Assembly (NCBI GenBank): GCA_014529385.2
Contig: CM043971.1
Span: forward strand, 60,032,709-60,096,708
Direction: 5' to 3'
DNA: 64,000 nucleotides
Source of the DNA: Adiantum capillus-veneris
Taxonomy: Eukaryota > Streptophyta > Polypodiopsida > Polypodiales > Pteridaceae
Shown: positions 54,076-64,000 of the stretch, in pieces
How positions within the stretch are numbered: the stretch's first letter is position 1
How the letters are laid out: every line of letters starts with the position of its first letter
The notes under the pieces: generated by a model
What the model saw: the letters and a program-made list of their open reading frames with translations, nothing else
Database searches by the model: none
What the model was told of the DNA's origin: nothing
Program-made: the position numbers and the translations under genes

Positions 54076-57000
54076 TTAAGAGATCTCTCTCTCATCCTCG
54101 CATAACTCAGCATAACTTCCTATATCTATATAGAGCTCTCCGTTTAAACACATATCCTCTGTTTCATTTTGTAGCTCCTCTGCATGCACCCCATATAGAG
54201 TAGTAGCATCTTGATGCTCGTCTGGCACCACCGCAGCGGCTTCTGATTGAGCATCTTCTCTGATCTCCTCCATTGATGCCGTTGTGATTGGCACATGGTA
54301 GCCTTCATACGTCCTTGCACTACGAGGGGCTACCTCTATGACGTACCACCAGTTTGATGTAGACTTTGTAGGATGAAATATTACCTGCCAGAGCCACATA
54401 ACTTACATGAGAGCTTTCAAGCACATAACTTGTAAAAGGGGGATGTTAACTATTTACATACTTACTTGTTCACAATGCTCGGGTAGTACGAAAGTGTCTC
54501 TTAGGTCAGTCCATTTCTTAGTAGAATCCACCTCAAGAAAACCAGACTCTCCTCTACGCACAGTAGCGTTGCGACCCTCCATGATTATCTTGAACCATTG
54601 CACGTCGAACAAGTCGACAAAAAATCCTCTGTAATCGATCCTCAAAATCTCTTGCAGCGTGCCGAATTAAGTGAGTTCCGCCACCACAGGATCTGCATCA
54701 GAGGAACGTCGTCGACTAGACTGTTCAAATTTTGCCATGATTCCACAATCTTGAGTAAAACGCTTTTTGTCGATTCGTTCCACTCTAAAATGTCGACCTT
54801 TACACCATGCTACTGTGTATGACTTATACTACAACGAACAAAGATTATGAGTGGCCGTTCAAACGTTTATAAATAAAGTCACTTGCTAGTCGTACATTGC
54901 AAACTTACCTTGGTCGCGCAACCCCGAGAGTACTCCCACTCTTCCTCAATCACTTCGTCACCGTATTGTTGTGCGCTTTTCAATTGGTTGTGCAACCATC
55001 TTAAGCTCATGAAGGTTGGTAGGCTCTCCAGAACCGTTGGATAGTGCATCGGTGGTCGTCTTCCCCGTCTCCACGTACTCGATTCGTGCCCTTTGTCGCT
55101 CTTGCTTTGCATCCTGATATTGTGAAATCCACTTTTGCATCACTGGATTGTGAAGCATGCAAAATCGGTTGATTTTAGCCTCTAGATCTTCCGTCATCTT
55201 CTTCTCAACACCGAGATTGCACATGACAATCCAAGATATGCGCTCATCATCTAAGGTTCGCCATAGCGTGTCCCGGGCTTTATCAAATCCGTCTAGCCAC
55301 TCTCCAATGTACACTAGGGACTCTGATACCAGCCAACCTTCTGCCATGCTACCCTCCGGACGTGCCTTTTGACGCACATATCCCTTAAGCGTTTTCATGA
55401 AACGTTCTAAGAAGAACATCCATCTAGAATGAACTGTGCCAGCTATTTACACCTCATCAACTATGTGAACAAGAAGATGCACCTGAATGGTTAGCATTGT
55501 AGTAGGAAAATGTTTCTCAAACATGCACACAAGCTCCGCAGCATTTAGTTTGGCGAATGGTATGGAGTCTACGTTGATCTCCTTTTGTGAGATCCATTGC
55601 ACCAGCTTTGCAAGTTTGTAGATTGTGTTACGGATGTCGAGAGACAAACATCCCTCAATGGCAACCGGTAAGATAAACTGTAAATTATGTGCAGCAATGA
55701 TATTAAAGTCCACATTTTATGCAATGATATTAAAGTCCACTATGAACGTACCTGACACATTTTATGCCAATCGTGTGACTTCAAACCGGTAAGCTTTCCT
55801 TCTTTAGTAAAACACGTTCGGAGCGAGTGCATTACGCCAGTGGGGGTCCGCAAAGATCGAATGGTCTCTTTTACTTTGCGTTCTTGGGCTCCTGTGAAAA
55901 TCCATGCTGCTTTAGGGAGTTTTATCAATCCATCAGACGCTGTTTGCGGCCAATATTGCTCCATACGATCTACATTTCTAAGGTCAACTCTGGCTTCCAA
56001 AGTATCTTTCTTGCCGGTCAGATGGTCCCATAGTAGATTACCCACATTCTTGAATATGTGCATTGGATCGAGCAAGTGATTGATCATGAGTCGGGGCCAG
56101 TATGGTAACTCGTACCATAGAGATAGTCTCTTCATCCCTGGAGGCAATCCGTCATCGCACATCTCCTTCTGCTCTAACCATGCTTGTGCAGACATCCTTG
56201 GTGGCTCTCTTCCCAAAAAGCCGTCGCGTAACACATGATTCTCTGGAAGATACGCTTGATGACCTTCGTATATTTGCTTCTTCAGTGAGGGTGCCCTACG
56301 TGCATTCAGTCTAGGTCCACATGTGACACATGCTCTGTATCCGCTTGTTTGAAGCCCTGCATGTATACACATGATAATAGATCAACTATGGGAAAAAACA
56401 AGATTTACAGTGTTTGAGTGAGGAGTGTCAATAGATCACCTGAGCATTCTGTTAGCCCGGGATAGTCATGCATGGTCCACATTAGAATGCCTCTGATCAA
56501 AGCATTCCGTCGTCCTGTGTGTCGGCTCATATCCACCACCTCTATGCCAATCCACAATTGTTGTAGCTCTTCCAATAGTGGACGAAGATACACATCCATA
56601 TTCCCCACTTTATATCGCCCTGGCACAATCAAGCTTAGCCATAGGTGCCCCTTCTTCGTAGTCAACCACGGGGGAATGTTGTAGTTGACGATGACAACGG
56701 GCCATACACTGTAAGATGTTGATCTTTGACCAAATGGATTTACGCCATCCATAGCCAGGCCTAAGCGCAAATTTCGAGCTTCCCTGGCAAAATCCGACCA
56801 TGTTCCATCTATATGTTTCCAGACTGCGCAATCTGCAGGAATTCGTAGCACACCATCCGAAGATTTATTCTCCTCATGCCATGATGCTAGGGCGGCCATG
56901 GACTTACATTCGAAGAAATGCTTGATGCGAGGAAGCAAAGGAAAATGTCGCAAAACCTTTTGTGGAATTTTTGTCCCGTGGAGATCTACTCGATATCTTT

Positions 57001-57808
57001 CGAAATCACATTTCGGACACTTCTCCATGTCTATGTATTCCCCTCTGAAAAGAATGCAGTCATTAGGACAAGCGTGGATAGAATTGTAATCCATCCCCAA
57101 GTTTCGCAAAATCTTTCTTGCTTCATCTCGGGAATCTAGCATCACATTGTCAGCTGGTAGTATGTGCTCTTTCAGCAATCTACACAACATAAAAATATGA
57201 TACAGTCGTGTAAAAATCTATCAGATCATTATACATTTAGAGTTTTATTAAAGTAAACTAATTGTAATAGATCACCTGAAAAGCGCTGTGACGCTAGTGT
57301 CACTCCATCCAAACTTTGCCTGCATGTTGAGAAGAACCAGGAGTGCTTTCAATCTAGATATACGTGCTCCATTATACAATGGCGTATCGGCTTCACTTTT
57401 CATATCATCATAGATAAGCCTTTCTGAATCTATGATCGTCTCGATCATTTCATTAATCTCGGGCTCAAACATTGCCTCGTTGGGAATGTGCTCTGCATGA
57501 TCATCCCCCGAGCTGTCAGAGGCTACATCTTGTGGCCTCACATATGCTGCTTGACCAAAGCGCCTGCGAACACGTCTATTGGGTTGCAAGATTGCTGCTT
57601 GTTGGCCAGCGTCAGAGTCCGACGAGTTATAATTGGCAACAACTCGATCTATAATAGATGGATCGAACTCACCAAATTCGCGAACGTGCTGCAAAGAAAC
57701 ACGTCTTGTCCGTCGCACAGCATGCTTGCATTGATTACAAGGACATAAGACCCTCGTTGAGAGATAGGTGTTTCGGTTGGACAGTCCCACATCCTCGTCA
57801 CTACTCAT
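54076..57808 (-). pseudogene. TNP2-family CACTA transposase, multi-exon, with nonsense codons
   Basis: Read right to left. First exon 57808-57276 (MSSDEDVGLSNRNTYLST, CPCNQCKHAVRR, a transposase-associated N-terminal domain); second 57179-56440 (HACPNDCILFRGEY, CPKCDFERYRV, GVNPFGQRSTSYSVWPVV); third 56356-55752 (CVTCGPRLNAR, YWPRLMINHLLDPMHIFKNV); fourth from 55677 (FILPVAIEGCL..., FMKTLKGYVRQKARPEGSMA). GT-AG introns of 96, 83 and 74 nt at 57180-57275, 56357-56439 and 55678-55751 join these blocks in frame. DUF4216-like C-terminal sequence lies at ~54822-54076 (YRGFFVDLFDVQWFK, STSNWWYVIEVAPRS). Nonsense codons at 55447-55449 (between DEV and IAGTVHSRW) and 54667-54669 (between VVAELT and FGTLQEIL) interrupt conserved blocks. 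The product would act at the subterminal motifs and terminal repeats; as it stands it is truncated. Confidence 0.87.
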
Positions 57809-57870
57809 AATGAGGATAAAAAACTTATAACCTGGACAACAAATTTAATATTCTATTGGCATTATTTTTC

Positions 57871-57926
<56 letters not shown>

Positions 57927-58218
57927 ACCTCACATTCTCTAGTCATGTCCAATCCCCGCACACCTCGGTCTAGAGGTGCACGGAGATCAGAACCACCGGG
58001 TTATAATCTCGTCTTTATTGGTCAATACCTATATTTGTGGGTACAAGAAATCTACACACCCACGTCTACATGATACTGCATGTAGTGGACAAAACCCCTT
58101 TGCCTCTTCTCTAGCTGTAGCACTTCACAGCATCTTAACATCTTTTCACAGTAGATCTTTTCACTGTTCGTCTAACTCTAAACCCTAAACCGTAAGTAAT
58201 TCTTGCATGGACTCGATC
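57809..58218. other. CACTA 5' flank of the transposase, with (CT)n
   Basis: Contains (CT)n at 57873-57924. No gene is supported; the area may hold the transposase promoter. Confidence 0.5.
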
Positions 58219-58359
58219 TAACGTAAATAAGCATAAATCTAAATAAACGTAAATCTAACTAAAAATAAACCTAAATCTAATTTAGCGGAAGTCTACATCT
58301 AACCTAATCTTTAACGTCTTTTGGGATAGTTTCCTACGACGTTAAAACTCTCTTCTTCT

Positions 58360-58389
<30 letters not shown>
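58219..58389 (+). repeat. Direct repeat flanking captured fragment, left
   Basis: TAAATCTAA-rich sequence ending AACGTCTTTTGGGATAGTTT and a (GT)n tract. It pairs with 58920-59066 at offset ~686-700. A related motif occurs outside the transposon at 43919. Confidence 0.85.
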
Positions 58390-58392
<3 letters not shown>

Positions 58393-58523
58393 ACCTAAAT
58401 AAACCTAAGTCTAATCTAATATAACATAAATCTAAATCTAACGTAAATTATGTTATATTAAAAACAAAGAACTAAACTAACAGGGATTATAAGAACCTTA
58501 AAACTGATTTAACACATAATTTT

Positions 58524-58886
58524 TCACATAACTCGGCAAGAGTTGGCATTCTCATCACTAAAGATGTGAGAGTTAACTTCCGGCGGTGACGCTGCCTCAT
58601 CTCCATCCACATCTGACAACAGCAATTGGCCCTTTAGACCGTTCTTGCTCTTGTTACTAACTTTGAAGTTGCTGTTGAATGACTAGAGGTTGTCTAGATG
58701 GTCATTGTGTCGGGGATGTAGTGACTCTTGCCGCCCTCAAGATCCACCTTCTTCCCTATCTTCTGAAGACATTTCACCAGTACTTTTGGATCGACGAAGC
58801 CCACCATGAGTGAAGGCAGCAATACCCTATATTCCATTGAGGGCTTTCTTCACCCGCTTCATGCAGGCATCGTAGTCTATGGAGAC
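58524..58886 (-). pseudogene. Captured HIPP (heavy-metal-associated isoprenylated protein) gene fragment
   Basis: The minus strand carries two parts of a HIPP-like gene in correct order. From 58886: VSIDYDACMKRVKKALNGI, an HMA-domain start in which the usual CxxC reads YxxC. After a stop and frame change: VGFVDPKVLVKCLQKIGKKV, the second half of an HMA domain (to ~58735). Then a separate frame ends at a stop at 58524-58526 with NSHIFSDENANSCRVM, whose CRVM is a CaaX prenylation box typical of HIPP proteins. HIPPs bind metals through the HMA domain and are anchored by prenylation. Roughly ten residues of the HMA middle and most of the linker are missing, so it is not functional. It lies in the CACTA between two ~150-bp direct repeats. 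Confidence 0.72.
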
Positions 58887-58919
58887 CTAAATCTAATCTA
58901 ATATAACGTAAATCTAAAT

Positions 58920-59066
58920 CTAGCGTAAATAAACGTAAATCTAGTTAAAAATAAACCTAAATCTAATTTAATGTAAGTCTACATATAACCTAATCTTTAA
59001 CGTCTTTTAAGATAGTTTCCTACGACGTTATAACTCTCTTCTTCTTTTGTGTGTGCGCGTGTGTGG
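58920..59066 (+). repeat. Direct repeat flanking captured fragment, right
   Basis: Partner of 58219-58389, ending AACGTCTTTTAAGATAGTTT and GT-rich sequence; about 90% identical by eye. Confidence 0.85.
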
Positions 59067-59240
59067 ATGTGTGTGCCAATAAAAAGAGATAAATGGTATA
59101 ACCTTTCTATCACCCATGCCAAGTAGGATAGATTGATTATGCCATTTCCCTCTTGAATAATAGGTCTTGAGTTCAACTCCTCGTCGGCTAGATCTTTAGG
59201 TCTTTTAATTTTAATTAGTTTCCTACGACGTTAAATTAGT

Positions 59241-59465
59241 TTCTCTCTCTTTCTCTCTCAATGTGTGTGCGTTTTTTTGGATCGTATGCATGTTTTCTCT
59301 CTCTTTTCCTCTCTCAATGTGTGCGTTTTTTGTTTATGCATGTTCTCTCTCTCTTTTCCTCTCTCAATGCGTGTGTTTTTTGTTTATGCATGCTCTCTCT
59401 CTCTTTTCCTCTCTCAATGTGTGTGTGCATTCTTTGTTCATGTATGTGTGTGTGCGTTTTTGTTT
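59241..59465 (+). repeat. 50-56-bp minisatellite, four units
   Basis: Units of CTCTCTCTTTTCCTCTCTCA + ATGTGTGCG + TTTATGCATG; CAATG anchors at 59259, 59315, 59365 and 59415. Confidence 0.9.
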
Positions 59466-59470
59466 TTGTT

Positions 59471-59473
<3 letters not shown>

Positions 59474-59516
<43 letters not shown>

Positions 59517-59520
59517 AACA

Positions 59521-59582
<62 letters not shown>

Positions 59583-59644
59583 AAGAGGGGAAGGGAACAT
59601 GAGAATGAGGAGAGGGAAGGAGCATACCTGGCTCTCCTTCCTCT

Positions 59645-59706
<62 letters not shown>

Positions 59707-59711
59707 AGAAG

Positions 59712-59758
<47 letters not shown>
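59474..59758. repeat. Microsatellite block (CT)n, (GT)n, (GA)n
   Basis: (CT)n 59474-59512, (GT)n 59524-59550, (GA)n 59551-59580, (GT)n 59649-59704, (GA)n 59718-59758. Long ORFs here are low-complexity artefacts. Confidence 0.95.
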
Positions 59759-59763
<5 letters not shown>

Positions 59764-59864
59764 AGAGCGTTACCTGCTCCTTGCTTGAGGGCGCCGAAAA
59801 ACTCAGATCTGAGATCTGAGTTTTTGGGCGCACTCGGTTATTTTTTTAGCCCAGCCGGTAAATT

Positions 59865-59970
59865 TGCGACGCTCATAGCGACGCCGGTAAATTTTTTTTC
59901 TTTGTAAATTTGCGACGCTCATAGCGACGCCGGGAAATTTCTTTTTTGAGCGTCGCTGTGTAGCGTCGCT
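59865..59970. repeat. CACTA right subterminal repeats
   Basis: Two GCGACGCTCATAGCGACGCC units (59867 and 59907), then GCGTCGCT and AGCGTCGCTAA before the terminal repeat. Confidence 0.9.
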
Positions 59971-59981
59971 AATATGAATAG

Positions 59982-59993
59982 CCTCTTGTAGTG
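59982..59993 (-). repeat. CACTA right terminal inverted repeat
   Basis: CCTCTTGTAGTG, then target duplication ATT (59994-59996). Confidence 0.95.
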
Positions 59994-59996
59994 ATT

Positions 59997-60530
59997 TAAG
60001 AGCTTCCATCATGAAGGAGTTTTTGGCTATTGATGCTAAAGACAAAGTACTCACCAAATGGTGAAGCTTGAAGCTCTCTCCCTACAAATCCATTCACAAA
60101 TATGTAGACAAGTTTTGGTACTTACATCTCAAAGCCACTGTCTTCAAAAAGATGGATTTTGGAGAGCAAAAACAACAAATTTGTGCGGGCTTAACTAAAG
60201 AAATGGTAGAATATGTCAACTCCCAAAGGCCACGCACCATATTTGCGGTTATACACCATACCATGGTGGCTTCACGAATCAATTTCCAAACAGGGATTAA
60301 GAGAAATCCTAAGCCAACGGAAAACAAGGGTTCTAATGAGCCTAAGGGGAAGGACAATGTCCAAAACTCTCCTAAAGGCAATTCTAATAACAACAAAGCT
60401 AAGGAGAAGGGAGTTTACAAATTCAAAAACAAACTCTCTCCTGAAGAGCTTGATCATTATCGCAAGGATAACCGTTGTTTCAAATGCGGCGAGCAAGGGT
60501 ATATGTAGCGTTCTTGCCCCCAAAAGAACA
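59997..60530 (+). pseudogene. Element D gag, C-terminal part with zinc knuckle
   Basis: The gag frame continues from the CACTA insertion point (RASIMKEFLAIDAKDK...) to a TGA at 60062-60064, then runs on (MKLSPYKSIHKYVDKFWYLH, KKMDFGEQKQQICAGLTKE). A Lys/Asn-rich stretch and CCHC knuckle CFKCGEQGYM[stop]RSCP follow, with a TAG at 60506-60508 where the family has His or another residue. Together with 51988-52963 this is one gag gene interrupted by the transposon and three stops. Confidence 0.8.
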
Positions 60531-60556
60531 CCCGCCATGAGCCTCCTAGAGCTACC

Positions 60557-62486
60557 TTGGTTGATATCCAAGAAGAGGAAGCTCACCACAAAGGATCTCC
60601 TCTATGCCATGCTTTGGGAAAGGTAAGAGAATATGATGCTTTTATTCTCTTTGACCCTGGTTCTACTCACAGTCTCATAACAGAGTTGGACACCAAGCTA
60701 GGCATCCTAGACTATGAGATGGGATATGTCCTACCTGCCAATGGTGCTTTCAAGGTGCAAGAAGCTTTAGTCACTCCCTTAATTGGAAAATTGAGGCTCC
60801 ATGACCAAATCTATGTGGACAAAGAGGACTTCTATCTCTCCTCTCAAGCACGAGGATATAATCCTAGGGGCACCATGGTTTGATTGCATGGTTGCCAATG
60901 TTAAATTCCCTAAAAGGAGAATCTACTTCAGGTTCAAGTAAAAAAGATATGTACATAGATGCTAAGGATTTGGGTAACACCATACCCATTGTACATACGG
61001 AAGGTTTCAATAAGTCAATAAAGAGCTCTATTTCCGAGTACATGATTTTTGTAAAAGGTTCTCAAAATACACCTAATGCTTTAGCAAAAGAAAATATAAA
61101 CAATCACAAGGAATTAGAGTTATCCAATTTTCTCAAGGGATTTCAAAATGTTTTTATTGACGACATCCCTTGTGAGCTACCTCCTAAACAAGGCAATGAT
61201 GACCATGCAATTGAACTTCTTCCAGGAAATTCACCGCCTAATAAACCTCCTTATAGAGTTTCTCAAGCTCAACAAGAGGAGATTATGTGTCAAGTGCATG
61301 AGTTAGTTGAGAAGGGCATGGTTAGGCCTATCTCATCTCCATTTTGTTCACCCGTGCTATTAGTGCAAAAGAAAGACCCACATATCGTATGTGTGTCAAC
61401 TATAGAGCACTAAATAGAATCACTATCAAAAATAGGTTTCCCATTCCAAGGGTAGAAGACCTATTTGATAATCTACAAGGGTTGAACTCCTTTAGTAGAA
61501 TTGACCGAGAAAGTGGCTAGCATCAAATAAGTACAGTTGATCAAGACATTGTAAAGACCGCATTTTGCACTACAGTTTGTCTTTACAAATATATAGTCAT
61601 GCCTTTTGGCTTGACCAATGCACTAGCCACATTCAACCGCTTGATGGAGAAGCTATTAACGTCTCACCGAACGTTTACTGGAGTGTTTTTTGATGATATT
61701 ATCATCTACTCTAATTCACTAGACGAACACAAGCAACACCTCCAGGTAATATTTCAAGTTCTACGAGAGAATAAACTTTATGTTAATTGAAAGAAAAGTG
61801 AATTTTCTTACAAGAGATTCAGTATTTAGGTCACATTATCTCTCAAGATGGCATCCAAATAGATCCATCAAAGCTAGAGGTGAATTTTTCTTACAAGAGA
61901 TTCAGTATTTAGGTCACATTATCTCTCAAGATGGCATCCAAATAGATCGTAGAAGCTTCATCCAAGGAATCTTCATGAACTAAGAAGCTTTATAGGTATG
62001 TGTGCATACTATAGACGCTTCATAGAAAAGTTCTCACAAATTGCGGGAGACCATTACATGACCTAACAAAGAAAAAAGTTCGGTATTCATGGTCTGTCAA
62101 CCTGTTGCTTACACTTCTGGTTCTCTCAAAGCCATTTGATGTCCAATGTGACTCTTGTGGGTATTTCTTTGGAGCTGGTTTGCTCCAAGAAGGACATGCC
62201 ATAGCCTATAAAATTCAAAGGCTCGACCCTATTGAGCAAGCTGAAAAGGAACTCCTTGTAGTTCTATATGCCTTAGACACATAGAAGCACTATTTATTGG
62301 GAACTCCTTTCATTCTACGGACGGATCACCAAAGCATTAAGTACTTCATGATGCAGACCACGCTCTCCAAGAAACAAATAACATCAGCACATTTTGTTTC
62401 TTAATTTCATTTTCATATTGATCACATTGCAGGCACGCATAATCAAGTAGCCGATGCACTCTCAAGACGGCCGAAACTGAATGCGG
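60557..62486 (+). pseudogene. Element D protease-RT-RNase H, broken
   Basis: Protease-like FILFDPGSTHSLI (~60640; DPGS in place of DSGS), frame change at ~60880, then RT with GNDDHAIELLPGNSPPNKPP, EKGMVRPISSPFCSPVLLV (~61310) and a frameshift after QKKD (~61380). RT continues MPFGLTNALATFNRLM and FFDDIIIYS (~61690), a stop (~61789) and an 82-bp tandem duplication. RNase H follows with DVQCDSCGYFFGAGLLQEG, LRTDHQSIKYF and NQVADALSRRPKL, interrupted by TAG at ~62283 and TAA at ~62402. Element E enters at 62487. RT before the expected integrase fits Gypsy, probably a chromovirus. Confidence 0.83.
61798..61961 (+). repeat. 82-bp tandem duplication in element D RT
   Basis: GTGAATTTTCTTACAAGAGA begins at 61798 and again (with one extra T) at 61880; both copies include CAGTATTTAGGTCACATTAT. 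Confidence 0.92.
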
Positions 62487-63346
62487 TGTTGGGCGCATTT
62501 CTGACCGGTTTTTTGTAAATTTGTACATACAGACATGACACCTGATGTCAAAAGTGTGTGTGGGCTTTTTTTTTGTGGGGTTTTTAGCTTGCTTTAGCAA
62601 GCACATGTTTATGCATTGCAAGTCACTAGTCTAGTGACAGCTGTCGAGCTACTATAAGGGCCCCTGAGTGAGTTTTTTGAAGTGAGACTTGTATATAACT
62701 TAAACTCGTGTACAAAATTAAAATAAAATTCAGCCAAATTTCAGAATTTTGCAGGTCTGAGCTTGTTCCGGCTTCTGGATGTCTTTGAATGCATTTTTTT
62801 GCCCTCGAGTAGCTCTCTACACCTAGTCTTCCTGCTACAGCATCTTGTTCGCGTTGATTTTGCACATAGTTGTGCGTGGGTTCGATTTGAATTATTTCAA
62901 CAATTTTGTTGCACATTTTTTTAAGTTTGAAATCATGTCTTTTGGAGTTGGGGTTTTGGAGTTATGGTATGTCCTCTGGAACCTACAATGTATGGCAGCT
63001 TTGGGACAAAACAATGTAGGTTGAATTGTGGAAACCTATACCTCTTGTGGGTGATGTATGCTTTGAAGGGGGAGTTTTAAAGTGGTTTTTGATGAAAGGG
63101 AAAGCTTTGTTTTCAAGAGCATTGGTAGGAGATGTCCGTAATTCCGTGCCTAAACAGGTTTCTTCCTTCTTTGTGGCATAGTCTCTTGGGTGGATGACGA
63201 CCAGTAAATTCCCAAGGGTAATACTCTTGTTAGAATAGTGGTGTTTCAAAGGATTTTCTCAAATATTTTGGTGTTCTTTTTGTGCTCTTTCAATGCTCTT
63301 GGGTCACATCGGTATAGAGGTGTTTCAATTTGCTTGTTTCCCAACA
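62487..63346 (+). repeat. Element E 5' LTR (860 bp)
   Basis: Begins TGTTGGGCGCATTT and ends TTTCCCAACA, a 7-bp inverted repeat (TGTTGGG/CCCAACA). The only LTR copy in the window, so its ends rest on the inverted repeat and primer site. Confidence 0.75.
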
Positions 63347-63352
63347 GTGTTA

Positions 63353-63367
63353 TGGTGCCCGCCACCG
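63353..63367 (+). other. Element E primer binding site
   Basis: TGGTGCCCGCCACCG six bases after the LTR, followed by AGGATCTTCTTCAAG, close to the sequence after the Tat-like primer site (AGGATCTTCTTCGAG). Priming tRNA not determined. Confidence 0.65.
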
Positions 63368-63404
63368 AGGATCTTCTTCAAGTGACCCTCAATTGACAGC
63401 TTTG

Positions 63405-63955
63405 ATGGCTATGGTGATAGAGTTTCCAAGGTTATATGGTCATGTAGGTGAGGATGCTGATGCATTCATTGAGAAGATTGAGTTTTGTTGTTTGATTGCA
63501 AATAAGAAAGATCCAATGATTATTCTCAAGATTTTGTTCTTTTGCTTGAAAGACGATGCAAGGACATGGTACGATGAGTATGAGTCTTGGTGGAAATCAT
63601 CTCAACCTTCACAAGTGATGAATTATCATGAGGTCAAGAAGTTCTTCCTTGAGGGTTTTAGTATGGTAGAGGACGCAACAAATGTATGGCACTCCATTGA
63701 AGGACTTGTGCAATGTGATGGTCAAAGTGTAGATGCCTTTGTCACGGAATTCAATGCTTTGTGGCGAAGATGGTGTGTTGCTTTGGAAAGTGATGCTCCT
63801 CCTCTTATGATTAAGAAGTTTATGTTTATGCAAAATTTGAGGGCTGATTTCAAGTTTTAGGTTGAGCTTAAAAGGCCACTCACATTCGATGATGCAGTAA
63901 GTATTGCAAAGCATAAGGAATGGAAGCTAGAGAGAGTGAGGCAACTTGGATTGTA
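63405..63955 (+). pseudogene. Element E gag, broken
   Basis: ATG at 63405 (MAMVIEFPRLYGHVGEDADA), EKIEFCCLIANKKDPMI and DDARTWYDEYESWWKSSQ; then a TAG at 63858-63860 (FKF[stop]VELKRPLTFDDAV) and another at 63955-63957. HKEWKLERVRQLGL near the end matches NKEWKLRKMSQLGV of the Tat-like gag. The remainder lies beyond the window. Confidence 0.82.
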
Positions 63956-64000
63956 GGGTGATATGGAGCCAAAGGTTTGTTTTTGCATTGATGTAGATAC

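Larger units (their letters stand above)
52964..59993 (-). mobile_element. CACTA (En/Spm) DNA transposon, 7030 bp
   Basis: Twelve-base terminal inverted repeats CACTACAAGAGG / CCTCTTGTAGTG with a 3-bp target duplication ATT on each side (52961-52963 and 59994-59996). Clusters of GCGTCGCTA/TAGCGACGC lie within ~230 bp of the left end and ~130 bp of the right end, as expected of CACTA subterminal transposase-binding motifs. A TNP2-family transposase is read right to left (57808-54076). The right third carries microsatellites and a captured host fragment. Removing the element and one ATT restores an uninterrupted gag frame across the insertion point. Confidence 0.95.
49967..62486 (+). mobile_element. 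Element D: Ty3/Gypsy element split by CACTA and by element E
   Basis: 5' LTR, iMet-like primer site, gag, protease, RT and RNase H in Gypsy order, interrupted by the CACTA at 52964-59993 and cut by element E at 62487. Integrase and 3' LTR are not in the window. The solo LTR at 32233 and fragment at 45471 belong to the same family. Coding regions contain several stops and frameshifts. Confidence 0.87.
62487..64000 (+). mobile_element. Element E: Ty3/Gypsy element, 5' part (runs off window)
   Basis: 5' LTR, primer site and gag start, inserted in the RNase H end of element D. Gag is similar to that of the Tat-like elements, and the LTR-primer site spacing (6 nt) is the same, so E is probably a distant Tat-lineage relative. 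Confidence 0.78.

Noticed and set aside
59095-59215. Possible tRNA-derived SINE (GAGTTCAACTCC resembles a B box)
   Set aside because: No convincing A box at the right distance, no poly-A or T tail and no target duplication.
59263-59907. 214-codon ORF (and overlapping 113-, 95- and 131-codon ORFs) in the CACTA right end
   Set aside because: Made of CT, GT and GA microsatellite translation (Leu/Ser, Cys/Val, Arg/Glu runs) on both strands; no conserved residues.
1-64000. CRISPR arrays, rRNA or tRNA genes, bacterial operons
   Set aside because: None found; repeats are microsatellites, minisatellites or transposon ends, and primer sites match only the tRNA 3' complement.

Overview
This is nuclear DNA of a flowering plant. 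The evidence is long nested LTR retrotransposons of the plant Ty1/Copia and Ty3/Gypsy lineages, a TNP2-type CACTA transposon with plant-style introns, a fragment of a plant HIPP (heavy-metal-associated isoprenylated protein) gene, and many GA/CT and GT/CA microsatellites. There is no intact host gene, rRNA, tRNA or CRISPR array. The species cannot be told from the sequence.

Bases 1-39471 are a tandem array of one degenerate Copia family: internal end (unit X), LTR (859-1085), internal C1, LTR (12184-12410), internal C2, LTR (39257-39471). C1 and C2 carry the same Tat-like Gypsy insertion at the same point of the Copia integrase (3597-10717 and 28327-37383, both antisense). They also share broken coding sites, so the unit was duplicated after it was dead and after it had been invaded. 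C2 additionally holds a 14.3-kb antisense complex of a chromodomain Gypsy element (Tekay/Del-like). It contains one nearly complete element (16349-27012; 2772-bp LTRs, tRNA-iMet primer site, gag-pol with a single amber stop, integrase with chromodomain) joined through its 3' LTR to a truncated second internal region (12711-16348). A 1560-bp solo LTR with a perfect 5-bp target duplication (32233-33792) sits inside the C2 Tat element.

Bases 39472-49966 hold no supported gene: microsatellites, an unidentified island flanked by a 75-bp direct repeat (43-44.8 kb), an inverted LTR fragment (45471-45954) and a relic of another Gypsy element (46.1-47.6 kb).

Bases 49967-62486 are a third Gypsy family (element D): complete 5' LTR, primer site, gag with Ser/Arg repeats, then protease, RT and RNase H. 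Its gag is split by a 7030-bp CACTA transposon (52964-59993) with 12-bp terminal repeats and an ATT target duplication. The CACTA encodes a mutated multi-exon TNP2 transposase and carries a captured HIPP fragment (58524-58886). Element D is cut at 62487 by a fourth Gypsy element (E), which runs off the right edge.

The least familiar feature is an extra sense ORF ('ORF0') of the Tekay-like element. Its apparent first exon, with the only ATG, lies inside the LTR (25322-25462) and ends at a splice-donor-like GAG|GTAGGT. Its second exon (23623-24126) lies between the primer site and gag. The two join in frame. A diverged homologue lies upstream of the gag relic at 46 kb. The gag ORF also lacks an upstream ATG and has a phase-compatible acceptor, so one LTR exon might supply the start for both.
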